Source: Acidobacteriota bacterium
Lineage (GTDB): Bacteria > Acidobacteriota > Vicinamibacteria > Fen-336
Assembly (NCBI GenBank): GCA_003222275.1
Contig: QHVJ01000011.1
Location: forward strand, 1-40,714
DNA: 40,714 nt
Direction of reading: 5' to 3'
Shown: in pieces, positions 22,828-30,122 of the stretch
How the letters are laid out: every line of letters starts with the position of its first letter
Numbering within the stretch: position 1 is the first letter of the stretch
Notes under the pieces: model-generated
Told to the model about the DNA's origin: nothing
Databases searched by the model: none
What the model saw: only the letters and a program-made list of their open reading frames with translations
Made by a program: the position numbers and the translations under genes

Positions 22828-23840
22828 GCCCGCCTCGGGCCACGCGCAATCGCCATCCGTCTCGTCGGGCCGGGGGCCGGGTACCCGCCCGTCCGCGGGC
22901 CGAGCCGACCGGCCTCGTCCTCCCGAAAGACACGGACACCGTGGAGGTGCGGCTCGGCGAGCGCGCCGTCCGCCTGACCAACCTCCGCAAGCTCTTCTGG
23001 CCCGACCTCGGCATCACCAAACGCGACCTGCTGCAGTACTACGCGGACGTGGCCCCGTCGCTGCTTCCCCACCTCCGCGACCGCGCCATGGTCATGAAGC
23101 GTTATCCCAACGGCGCCGCCGGGGAGTTCTTCTTCATGAAACGGGCGCCCACCCCGCGCCCGGACTGGATCGAGCTGTGCTCCATCGAGCACGAGTCGGG
23201 GAACGTCATCGACTTCCCGATGATCCAGGACCTCCCATCGCTTCTGTGGGTCGTGAACCTGGGCTGCATCGACCTCAACGAGTGGTACGCGCGGTGCGAC
23301 GACGTAGACCGGCCCGACTACGTCCACTTCGATCTCGACCCGGTGAAGGGCGCTCCCGAGGTGCCGTTCGCGCGGGTCCGGGAGACCGCGCTGATCGTGA
23401 GGGACGGCCTCGAGGCGCTCGGCATGCCCTCCTTCGCCAAGACGACGGGCTCCCGCGGCATCCATGTGTACGTCCCCATCGTCCGGGGGCCCACCCAGAG
23501 GGACGTGTGGAGCTTCGCCAAGCGCTTCGCGCAGAGCCTGGAAGCGCTGCAACCCAGGCTCATCACCGCCGAGTACGTGATCTCGAAGAGGCCGGCCGGC
23601 CACGTGCTCGTGGACTACAACCAGAACGCCTGGGGGCGGACGCTGGCCTCGGTGTATTCCGTCCGGCCGCATCCGCGCGCCGCCGTGTCGACACCGGTGA
23701 CCTGGCGAGAGGTCGACCGCGCCGTCGCCATCGAGGACTTCCGGATCGACAACGTTCCCGCGCGCGTCCGCAAGCTCGGCGACCTGTGGGCGCCCCTCCT
23801 CGCCCCGAAGGGCCGTTTTCGCCTCGACCGCTACCTCTGA
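22824..23840 (+). CDS. ligD: Stand-alone LigD-type polymerase/primase domain protein
   Basis: A 338-residue archaeo-eukaryotic-primase-type polymerase, equivalent to the PolDom of LigD, which fills and extends DNA ends in bacterial non-homologous end joining. Catalytic residues are intact: the D-x-D in HFDLDP (D170, D172), KTTGSRGIHVYVP (about 206-218, nucleotide/phosphate contact with a histidine), and the third aspartate in HVLVDYNQN (D264). There is no ligase or 3'-phosphoesterase domain, and no Ku gene is in the window. The first ~35 residues are basic and low-complexity. ATG at 22824 overlaps the previous stop as ATGA. Its 3' end overlaps the convergent histidine kinase gene by 10 bp. 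Gene symbol is by domain homology only. Confidence 0.9.
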   Translation: MSPPRATRNRHPSRRAGGRVPARPRAEPTGLVLPKDTDTVEVRLGERAVRLTNLRKLFWPDLGITKRDLLQYYADVAPSLLPHLRDRAMVMKRYPNGAAGEFFFMKRAPTPRPDWIELCSIEHESGNVIDFPMIQDLPSLLWVVNLGCIDLNEWYARCDDVDRPDYVHFDLDPVKGAPEVPFARVRETALIVRDGLEALGMPSFAKTTGSRGIHVYVPIVRGPTQRDVWSFAKRFAQSLEALQPRLITAEYVISKRPAGHVLVDYNQNAWGRTLASVYSVRPHPRAAVSTPVTWREVDRAVAIEDFRIDNVPARVRKLGDLWAPLLAPKGRFRLDRYL

Positions 23841-26332
23841 GCGAGGGTCGCGTTGCGGCCGCTGAGGCTCGAGACGGCCGTCACCAGCTCTTCGGGCTCC
23901 ACCGGCTTGGCGAGGTGGATCTGGTACCCGGCGAGGAGGGTCTTGACCCGGTCCTCGCGCCGCGCATAGGCGGTGAGGGCGGCGGCAGGAACGCGACCTC
24001 CCTCTTCCGGCGGCAGCGCGCGCACCTTCTGGATCAGGGCGTAGCCGTCCTCTCCCGGCATCTCCACGTCGCTCAATAGAACGTCGGCGTTCTCGGTGCG
24101 CAGCAGCCCCAGCGCTTCGTCGATCGAAGCCGCGCCCACGACACGGGCGCCGCGCTGCCGGAGAACCGCATTGATCAGCTCGCGGGAATCCTGGTCGTCG
24201 TCCACCACGACGACGGTCAACCCCTCGAGCGTCGCCGGGAATGCCCCCGTCTCGTCGCCCGCGCGCCGGCCGCCCGGCTCGCCACGCTGGGTGCCCGCGG
24301 GCAGCACCGCGGTCACGGGCAGCCTGACCTTGAACGCCGACCCGAGCCCGGGTCCCCGGCTGGACGCTTCCACCGTGCCGCCGTGCAGCTCCACCATGTG
24401 GCGCACGATGGCCAGGCCGAGGCCGAGTCCGCCATGGAAGCGGGTGCTCGTGGGGTCACCCTGGAGGAAGCGCTCGAAGATGCGCGGGATCAGCTCCGGG
24501 GGCATCCCCGCCCCGTTGTCCTCCACCACGATCGTGGAGTGCGAGCGCTCGCGGGACACCTTCACTCGCACCACGCCTCCGCGAGGAGTGAACTTGATGG
24601 CGTTCGAGACGAGGTTCCACACCACCTGCTGCAGGCGGTCGGAGTCGCCCGAGACCTGCGCCGCGGTGTCTTCGAGTTGTGCCTCCAGGGCCACGCCCTT
24701 CGCCTCCGCCGTCGGACGCATCGTGTCCACGGTCGCTTCCACGATCGGGGCCAGCTCGACCGGTCGCAGGTCCAGCCGGAGCTTGCCCGTGACGATGCGG
24801 GAGACGTCGAGGATGTCGGCGATGAGCTGGCTCTGGGACTTCGCGTTCCGGTTGATGGTCTCGATGGCGCGCTGCCTCATCTCCTCGTCGAGCTTGCCGT
24901 CCCGGAGCAGGTGGGCCCAGCCCACGATCGCGTTCAGGGGTGTCCGCAGCTCGTGGGAGAGCGTGGCCAGGAACTCGTCCTTCATCCGGTTCAGCTCCTG
25001 GGCTTCCCGATAGAGGCGGGTGTTGTCGACCGCCAGCGCGACCCGCCCGGCCAGGTTCTCGGCGAACGCGAGGTCGCTCATGCCGTAACGCCGGCCGGAT
25101 TCGGCGGTCATGAGCGTGAGCGCGCCTAGCGTGCGCCCTCGCGCGGCGAGCGGCACGATGATGTAGCTCTTCAAGCCGAGGCTGCGGAGGATCGCGTGGT
25201 GCTCGGGGTCCTCCGCGGTTTCCGCCAGCAGGTCGTCGGTGATCTCCGAGACCAGCTCGGGGAAGCCCGTGCGCATCACGTTCGGTACCCCGCTGTCGGC
25301 CCCCATGTTCACCGAGTAACGCCGCTCGAGCTCCCGGGCCAGCTCCACCTTGTTGGGGTCCGCGTGGACGAGCGCCAGGTGCTCGAGCGAGCCGTCCGGG
25401 CCGAGCATGTCCACGGCGCACCAATCGGCAATCTGGGGCACCGTCAGCCGGGCGACCGCGCTGAGTGTGCTCTGGTAGTCGAGCGAGGAGGCCAGGGCGT
25501 CGCTGGCCTCGGCCAGCAAGCGAGAGGCCTCCTCGGCTCGCCGGCGGTCGGTGACGTCGACACACGAGCCGATGTGCCCGCCGAAGACGCCCTCGGTGAC
25601 GAACAGGGGTGCCCCCGAGGCGAGCAGCCAGCGGTACTCGCCGTCGGCGCGCCGCAGCCGCAGCTCCAGCTCGAACGGACGCCGATCCGCGGACGCGGCC
25701 GCGATCTCGTGCTCCCACCGCCGACGATCGGCCGGATGAATGCCCTCGGTCCAGCCGGTGCCCCGCTCCTCCTGAAGCGTCCGGCCCCGGAACTCCAGCC
25801 AGCGCCGGTTGAAATAGGTGAATTGGCGCTCCGGGTCGGACATCCACACGAGACCGGGGGTGGTGTCCGCCATCAGGCGGAACAGTCGCTCGCTGTCTTG
25901 CAGCTCCCGCTCGGCGCGCTTCCGGGGGGTGATGTCCTCGTGGAGAACGACGACGCGCCCCGCCCCCCCCCGATCCGAGCGCTGCGCGCGGAACCGGAAC
26001 CAGCGCTCGCGCCCGTCGGCGGTGGGGCAGGGGTACTCCATCTCGAAGCACCCTTGCCGCGCCTCGAGGATCCCTCGCAGGCCGGCCATGACGCGCCGTG
26101 CCTCCTCGGGGCATTCGGGCATTTCGGCACGGCACAGCTCCAAGAAGGACGTGCCCACGCCGTGCGGGCGGCCGATGAAGGGATGAGGCTCGTCGAAGCC
26201 ATCCCAGGTCTCGTTGACGGCGAGGACGGTGCCTCCATCGTCCAGGACCGCGACGTGGACGGGGAGCGTATCGAGCGCGGCCCGCAGCAACTCCTCCGAC
26301 CGCCGCAACTCGTCCCGGACCCGATTGCTCAC
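23831..26332 (-). CDS. Soluble hybrid sensor histidine kinase with PAS, PAS, GAF and receiver domains
   Basis: An 833-residue cytoplasmic phosphorelay kinase without membrane segments. In order: a PAS/PAC domain (about 8-137, ending in VVLHEDITPRKRAE), a second PAS/PAC (about 140-265, DVTDRRRAEEA), a GAF domain (about 280-430), a HisKA dimerisation helix with phospho-accepting His in LSHELRTPLNAI, then a HATPase_c domain with N-box NLVSNAIKF, G1 VVEDNGAGMP and G2 GGLGLGLAIV. A C-terminal receiver follows (about 710-826) with VVVDDD, the phospho-aspartate in LLSDVEMPGEDG, and lysine in LAKPVEP. All catalytic residues are present. The signal is unknown. GTG at 26332 is the best start. It may feed the receiver proteins encoded at 27288 and 29254-31118, but no phosphotransfer partner is adjacent. 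Confidence 0.93.
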   Translation of the reverse strand: MSNRVRDELRRSEELLRAALDTLPVHVAVLDDGGTVLAVNETWDGFDEPHPFIGRPHGVGTSFLELCRAEMPECPEEARRVMAGLRGILEARQGCFEMEYPCPTADGRERWFRFRAQRSDRGGAGRVVVLHEDITPRKRAERELQDSERLFRLMADTTPGLVWMSDPERQFTYFNRRWLEFRGRTLQEERGTGWTEGIHPADRRRWEHEIAAASADRRPFELELRLRRADGEYRWLLASGAPLFVTEGVFGGHIGSCVDVTDRRRAEEASRLLAEASDALASSLDYQSTLSAVARLTVPQIADWCAVDMLGPDGSLEHLALVHADPNKVELARELERRYSVNMGADSGVPNVMRTGFPELVSEITDDLLAETAEDPEHHAILRSLGLKSYIIVPLAARGRTLGALTLMTAESGRRYGMSDLAFAENLAGRVALAVDNTRLYREAQELNRMKDEFLATLSHELRTPLNAIVGWAHLLRDGKLDEEMRQRAIETINRNAKSQSQLIADILDVSRIVTGKLRLDLRPVELAPIVEATVDTMRPTAEAKGVALEAQLEDTAAQVSGDSDRLQQVVWNLVSNAIKFTPRGGVVRVKVSRERSHSTIVVEDNGAGMPPELIPRIFERFLQGDPTSTRFHGGLGLGLAIVRHMVELHGGTVEASSRGPGLGSAFKVRLPVTAVLPAGTQRGEPGGRRAGDETGAFPATLEGLTVVVVDDDQDSRELINAVLRQRGARVVGAASIDEALGLLRTENADVLLSDVEMPGEDGYALIQKVRALPPEEGGRVPAAALTAYARREDRVKTLLAGYQIHLAKPVEPEELVTAVSSLSGRNATLAQR

Positions 26333-26450
26333 CCTTCATTCGTATGCAACCGCCATTCCCTAGGCTCCTGACTCATACCTCGTGGCGGGAGATTTGCATG
26401 ACGGTTTGGTTGGGGCTCGTGCCCCGTCGTTGCCAGAAAGGGGTGGACAG

Positions 26451-26672
26451 ATGCCTGAAAGGAAGTCCGGCGGCCGGCGTCGCAGCAGTTCGGGCCGCAG
26501 ATACGGCCAGAAGGCCCAGCAGAAGGTCGAGCGGGCCATGCACGAGATGAAGCGAGGCCAGCTCAAATCGGGACGGTCGGGCAAGACCGTCAAGAGCCGG
26601 AAGCAGGCGATCGCGATCGGCTTGTCCGAGGCGCGGCGGGCAGGAGGTAAGGTTCCCCGTCGCAAGAAGTAG
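26451..26672 (+). CDS. Small basic DUF6496-type protein
   Basis: A 73-residue, strongly basic protein. The C-terminal SRKQAIAIGLSEARRAGGKVP is the hallmark of DUF6496-type proteins, and the middle (VERAMHEMKRGQLKSG) matches the family's short helix. The N-terminus is a Ser/Arg/Gly tail. It is small and very basic, so nucleic-acid binding is plausible, but the function is not known. The ATG at 26451 follows AAAGGGGTGG. Two strong GC hairpins lie immediately after the stop, suggesting a monocistronic unit. It is divergent from the hybrid kinase, with about 118 bp between starts. Confidence 0.78.
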   Translation: MPERKSGGRRRSSSGRRYGQKAQQKVERAMHEMKRGQLKSGRSGKTVKSRKQAIAIGLSEARRAGGKVPRRKK

Positions 26673-26677
26673 CTTCA

Positions 26678-26730
26678 CCGCGGCCTTTGCGGCCGCGGCC
26701 CGCCGCTCGGGGGGCGCCCTGCGCCCCCCG
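26678..26730 (+). terminator. Tandem GC-rich hairpins after the DUF6496-type gene
   Basis: CCGCGGCC (26678-26685) pairs with GGCCGCGG (26691-26698) across a 5-base loop. Then CGGGGGGCGC (26708-26717) pairs perfectly with GCGCCCCCCG (26721-26730) across a 3-base loop. No U-run follows, as is common in very GC-rich genomes. Location 5 bp past a stop suggests transcription termination or 3'-end protection. Confidence 0.55.
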
Positions 26731-26763
26731 GCTCACCTTCCAATCTGTGCGACACTCGTGGCG

Positions 26764-27267
26764 ATGAAGACGCCCGAGAGCGATCTGCCTGCGATCGAGG
26801 CCGAGGCCAGGCGCGTGGCCAGCTCCGCCAAGGGCCTCGCCGACAGCCTCGGGCAGGCATTGCCCAGGCTGCGGGAAGACCTGCGCGCCGTGCGGGCCGA
26901 GGCCGAGACGCTGCGCGCGGCCCTCCAGGAGGAGAAGCGATTACGGGAGGCTCGTCAGCCGCCGCCGATGCGCTCGTCCCGGAAGGAGGCCCCGGACGAA
27001 GAAGCCGAAGCCGCCGGCGCACTGCTGGCAGCGCCCTTCCGCGTCAGCGCGAAGGCGGCCGCCGCCGCCCGGTCCGATCCTCTGGCCGCCCTGTCCGTGC
27101 AGGTGGCCAAGGCGCTCTCGCCCGACGCCAGCCCCGTGGACCGGGCGCGCCTCATCGCCATGGCCTTCGCGGCCAGTCAAGGCGACCTCGAGACATTCTG
27201 GGCGGCCCGGCGCCAGCGCAAGGCGGTCCCCGGGCCTATCAAGCAGGCCTCATTGCGCAAGGGATAG
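26764..27267 (+). CDS. Hypothetical coiled-coil protein
   Basis: A 167-residue protein with no family that I recognise. Residues about 10-70 have heptad-like spacing of hydrophobics with many Glu/Arg/Ala (EAEARRVASSAKGLADSLGQ; REDLRAVRAEAETLRAALQE), predicting a coiled coil. A charged linker and a C-terminal Ala-rich helical domain follow, which includes SPVDRARLIAMAFAASQGD. There is no signal peptide. The start could be this ATG or a GTG 6 bp upstream. It lies 20 bp before the receiver-KaiB-like gene in the same direction and may be co-transcribed with it, so a scaffold or partner role in that signalling unit is possible but unproven. Confidence 0.6.
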   Translation: MKTPESDLPAIEAEARRVASSAKGLADSLGQALPRLREDLRAVRAEAETLRAALQEEKRLREARQPPPMRSSRKEAPDEEAEAAGALLAAPFRVSAKAAAAARSDPLAALSVQVAKALSPDASPVDRARLIAMAFAASQGDLETFWAARRQRKAVPGPIKQASLRKG

Positions 27268-27287
27268 CCTTCGCCTATCGTGAAGGT

Positions 27288-27992
27288 GTGGGACCCGAAG
27301 GCCTGGTCGTCTTGCTGGTGGAGGACACTCTCGACACGCTGGAAGCCTATTCCCACTTCCTCCGCGGCGCGGGCTTCCAGGTCGAGACCGCGACCGACGG
27401 CCGTCAGGCGGTGGACAAGACGCGCGTGCTTCGTCCGGACGTCGTGGTGATGGACCTGGCGCTGCCGGAGCTGGACGGTTGGGAAGCGACGCACCGGATC
27501 AAGTCCGATCCTCTCACGAGACACATTCCCGTCGTGGCCTGCACCGGCCATGCGTTCCAACAGTCGAAGGAATCGGCCCGACAGGCGGGCTGCGACGCCT
27601 TCCTCACCAAGCCCCTCGACCCTGCGCTCCTGGTGACCGAGATCCTGCGCGTGGTGGAGCGGGCGCGTCAGACGAGAGCGTTCGCCGACTCCGGAGCTCA
27701 CTACGAAGTGCTGCTCTACGTCAGTCCGGGATCGACACCGTCGCTCGCCGCCCGCCAGATCCTGGAGGAGTTGTCGCGGGAGTTCGATCCGTCCCAGGTC
27801 CGACTGGAAATACGCGAAGTCTCCCCGGCCCTGTCCAAGGTCGAGGCGGACCGGATCGGTTTTACGCCGACTCTTCTCGTGAGCCGCGACGGCGAGACGC
27901 CGGAACGCATCACCGGCGACCTCGCCGACGCGGAGAACGTCGACCAGCGCCTGAGGGAAGTCGGCATCCCCCGGCGCCGGCCGAAGGGTTAG
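27288..27992 (+). CDS. Response regulator: receiver domain fused to a KaiB-like thioredoxin-fold domain
   Basis: A 234-residue protein. Residues about 5-125 form a receiver domain with acidic residues in LLVEDT, the phospho-aspartate in VVMDLALPELDG (D56), threonine in ACTGH and lysine in LTKPL (K108). Residues about 138-225 resemble KaiB: an opening strand YEVLLYVSPGSTPSLAARQI, a segment RLEIREVSP, then IGFTPTLLVSR with the conserved TPTL turn, and ITGDLADAENV. In cyanobacteria KaiB and the KaiB-like domain of SasA bind the KaiC clock ATPase. No kaiC or kaiA is in this window. Start GTG at 27288. The protein probably couples phosphorelay input to a KaiB-like protein-protein interface. Domain call for the C-terminus is by motif, so structure prediction is the check. 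Confidence 0.82.
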   Translation: MGPEGLVVLLVEDTLDTLEAYSHFLRGAGFQVETATDGRQAVDKTRVLRPDVVVMDLALPELDGWEATHRIKSDPLTRHIPVVACTGHAFQQSKESARQAGCDAFLTKPLDPALLVTEILRVVERARQTRAFADSGAHYEVLLYVSPGSTPSLAARQILEELSREFDPSQVRLEIREVSPALSKVEADRIGFTPTLLVSRDGETPERITGDLADAENVDQRLREVGIPRRRPKG

Positions 27993-27996
27993 ACCG

Positions 27997-29190
27997 CTAC
28001 CGGTCCAGCCGGTTCCTCTCCAGCACTTCGCGGACCACGCCGGGAGCCACGTCCGCCTTCCTCGCGCCGTCCCGGGCGATGCTCATCTGCTGCTGGAAGA
28101 GATCCGCCGCCCGGGCGATGTCCGCGAGCCGCTGCCGGCACGCGTCGTCGCCTGGTTGCTGGATGCTATTGCCTCCGAGCAGGACGAACCATTCGCGTCC
28201 GGTGGTCGTCGTCGCTCCGGAAGGCGTCTTACCGCCGAGGCACACGTCCTTGAAGCCGAACCACATGCTGTCGATCTCGTTGGCCTTCAAGCAAAGCAGG
28301 CTCGTCGCGGCCTGCAGGTCCCTCACGCCCTGGGCCCGGATGGCCTCGGCCTGGGCCGCCGTTGCGCCCTCGGGCGCCGTCCCGGCCATTGCCGGCGGCA
28401 GCGCTACGTTCAGCGTCGGGCTGGTCGGGGGACCCACGTTCGGCACCGGCTGGAGTATGGCCGGCGCGCCCGGCGCATTGGGCGGCAGCGGGATCCCGCC
28501 GGCCGCGGGCGGAGTGCCCGTCTGGGTGACGAGTACGGCGGGCGCGGTCGTGGCCGTCGTCGAGGTCGGGGCCGTCGCGGGTGTGACCAGGCCGATCTGT
28601 GACACGGCCCCGCCGGCGCTCACGCCTACCGGCTCGATGCGGACGACCGTGCGCGTGCGGCCCTTGCCCGACCGGTAGCTCAGCACCACGTCGTCTCCGG
28701 CGCGAAACTGACGCAGGCTCCTGGCGACCTCAGGGGTCACCGACACCACCTGGCGGGCTCCTGTCCCGTCGGCGACGGTCAGGGTTCTCTTGGAGGGGTT
28801 GGCCGCCACGACCCGGACGCTCTCGATTGTCGTGGACCGTGATGCGGCGCCGATGCTGCCGGTCGGAGCCGGCGTGACCTCCCGGATGTTGGTCACGATG
28901 CGCATGACGCGGCCGTCACGGGTGTCGGCGCGGTAGCCAAGCATGACCTGGTCGCCCGCACGCAGCCTCGACAACCCCGTCAGGCCCTCGCCTTCGACCG
29001 AGAGGACGGCATCGCGGCCCTCGGCGCGGACCGTGATCGTCCGGCCGGAGGGATCTACCCGTACGACTTCCGCATTCATGAACGTGGGGACGTTCGGGTC
29101 GGAGCCGGCCGGGGTATAGACCTGCGTCTGCTGCGCGAAGGCGGCGCCGGCCAGAGTCAGCACGGCAAAGACGGACACGATTCCCTTCAT
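27997..29190 (-). CDS. Exported protein with two tandem beta-barrel-like repeats
   Basis: A 397-residue protein with a signal peptide (IVSVFAVLTLAGAAFA, cleavage before QQTQ). Two similar ~65-residue segments follow. The first spans about 38-105, with VVRVDPSGRTITV and LRAGDQVMLGYRAD. The second spans about 122-190, with VRVVAANPSKRTLTV and FRAGDDVVLSYRSG. They appear to be an internal duplication of a small beta domain, similar in style to DUF5666/OB-like periplasmic repeats. A Pro/Thr/Ala-rich linker (about 195-265) leads to a helical C-terminus with three cysteines (LLCLKAN, FKDVCLGG, DDACRQ). I do not know a function. ATG at 29190. It lies 62 bp downstream of the GGDEF-receiver gene and is probably in the same transcript. 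Confidence 0.78.
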   Translation of the reverse strand: MKGIVSVFAVLTLAGAAFAQQTQVYTPAGSDPNVPTFMNAEVVRVDPSGRTITVRAEGRDAVLSVEGEGLTGLSRLRAGDQVMLGYRADTRDGRVMRIVTNIREVTPAPTGSIGAASRSTTIESVRVVAANPSKRTLTVADGTGARQVVSVTPEVARSLRQFRAGDDVVLSYRSGKGRTRTVVRIEPVGVSAGGAVSQIGLVTPATAPTSTTATTAPAVLVTQTGTPPAAGGIPLPPNAPGAPAILQPVPNVGPPTSPTLNVALPPAMAGTAPEGATAAQAEAIRAQGVRDLQAATSLLCLKANEIDSMWFGFKDVCLGGKTPSGATTTTGREWFVLLGGNSIQQPGDDACRQRLADIARAADLFQQQMSIARDGARKADVAPGVVREVLERNRLDR

Positions 29191-29253
29191 GGCTCAGGAC
29201 CTCCAGGGGCTTGTAAGCAAATCCGATGCCAGGCCGGACTCGTCCGCCAGGCC

Positions 29254-30117
29254 TCAGGAAGTGCCGCGTCCCCGGCGCACTATGCCCGGAACGAGCTCGC
29301 GGAACATCTGCAGCGCCGAGTCCAGGTCGGCGGACGACATCGGCTTGCTCACGAACATCACCGGGCCCATCCCGAGCGCCTCCAGGATGGCCTCGTGGTT
29401 CGCGTCATGGCCGCTCATGAGTATCGCCGGCCGGCGGGGATGGGCGGCGAGCGCGTCGCGCAGGATCTCGGCCCCCGACGTGCCCGGCAGGACCATGTCG
29501 ATGAAGACACCGCTGTAGCTGCGGTCTTTCACCCGCTGGCGCGCATCGGCCGGCTCCGAGCACGGGTGCGCCTCCCAGCCTCGTTCGGAGATCGTGTCCG
29601 CGAGGGCTTGCGCGAAAGGCAGGTCGTCATCGACGATCAGTATCCGCGGCCGCCCTTCCAGGCTGCGGCTGCGGACGACCCGACCCGGCGCGGCCTCGCG
29701 CAGCGCATCCTCGGCCGCGGCAAAGAGTGCCGCGCCGCCCCCTTCGACCTCGCCGTAGGCGGTGGCCACGCCCGCCGAATCCCGGGGAGACGCGTCTCCG
29801 GCCGGAAGCGCGGTCTCCTCGCCGACCAGAGACAGGAGACGCTCGCCCGCTCGCCCGGCTTCGCTGGCGGTCGTCTCCGGCATCAGGAGCACGAGCTCCG
29901 AGCCGTGCCAGCCGAGCACGTCATGGAGCCGGACCGAATCGCGCAGCCGCCGGGCCACGCGGACCAGCCGCGTCTCGGCGTCGGGCGGCGAGGGCGGGTT
30001 GGCCTCGATGCGCAGCACGGCCAGGGACAGGAACCCGCCGGCACGCCGAACGCGGGCGACTTCCTCCTCCAGCCGGAACCGGAAGGCCAGGGCGTCGAGC
30101 AGGGGACGTTCGTTCAT
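29254..30117 (-). CDS. Degenerate GGDEF-like domain fused to C-terminal receiver domain
   Basis: A 287-residue protein. The N-terminal ~150 residues keep the GGDEF fold outline (RLRDSVRLHDVLGWHGSELVLLMPET). However, the catalytic GG(D/E)EF position reads HGSEL, so diguanylate cyclase activity is very unlikely; it may bind GTP or c-di-GMP, or serve as a dimerisation surface. Residues about 156-275 form an atypically C-terminal receiver, with LIVDDD, the phospho-aspartate in FIDMVLPGTSG, ILMSGHD and lysine in VSKPM. ATG at 30117, only 5 bp after the stop of the REC-GGDEF gene, so the pair is an operon. It could act as a regulatory partner for that active-looking enzyme. Confidence 0.85.
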   Translation of the reverse strand: MNERPLLDALAFRFRLEEEVARVRRAGGFLSLAVLRIEANPPSPPDAETRLVRVARRLRDSVRLHDVLGWHGSELVLLMPETTASEAGRAGERLLSLVGEETALPAGDASPRDSAGVATAYGEVEGGGAALFAAAEDALREAAPGRVVRSRSLEGRPRILIVDDDLPFAQALADTISERGWEAHPCSEPADARQRVKDRSYSGVFIDMVLPGTSGAEILRDALAAHPRRPAILMSGHDANHEAILEALGMGPVMFVSKPMSSADLDSALQMFRELVPGIVRRGRGTS

Positions 30118-30122
30118 CGTGA

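Noticed and set aside
26709..27022. Minus-strand open frames opposite the coiled-coil gene
   Set aside because: Arg/Pro/Ser-rich antisense translations without motifs; the plus strand has the better codon pattern and operon context.
27288..27992. C-terminal domain as an ordinary thioredoxin
   Set aside because: There is no CxxC motif; the strand pattern and the TPTL turn fit KaiB-like domains better.
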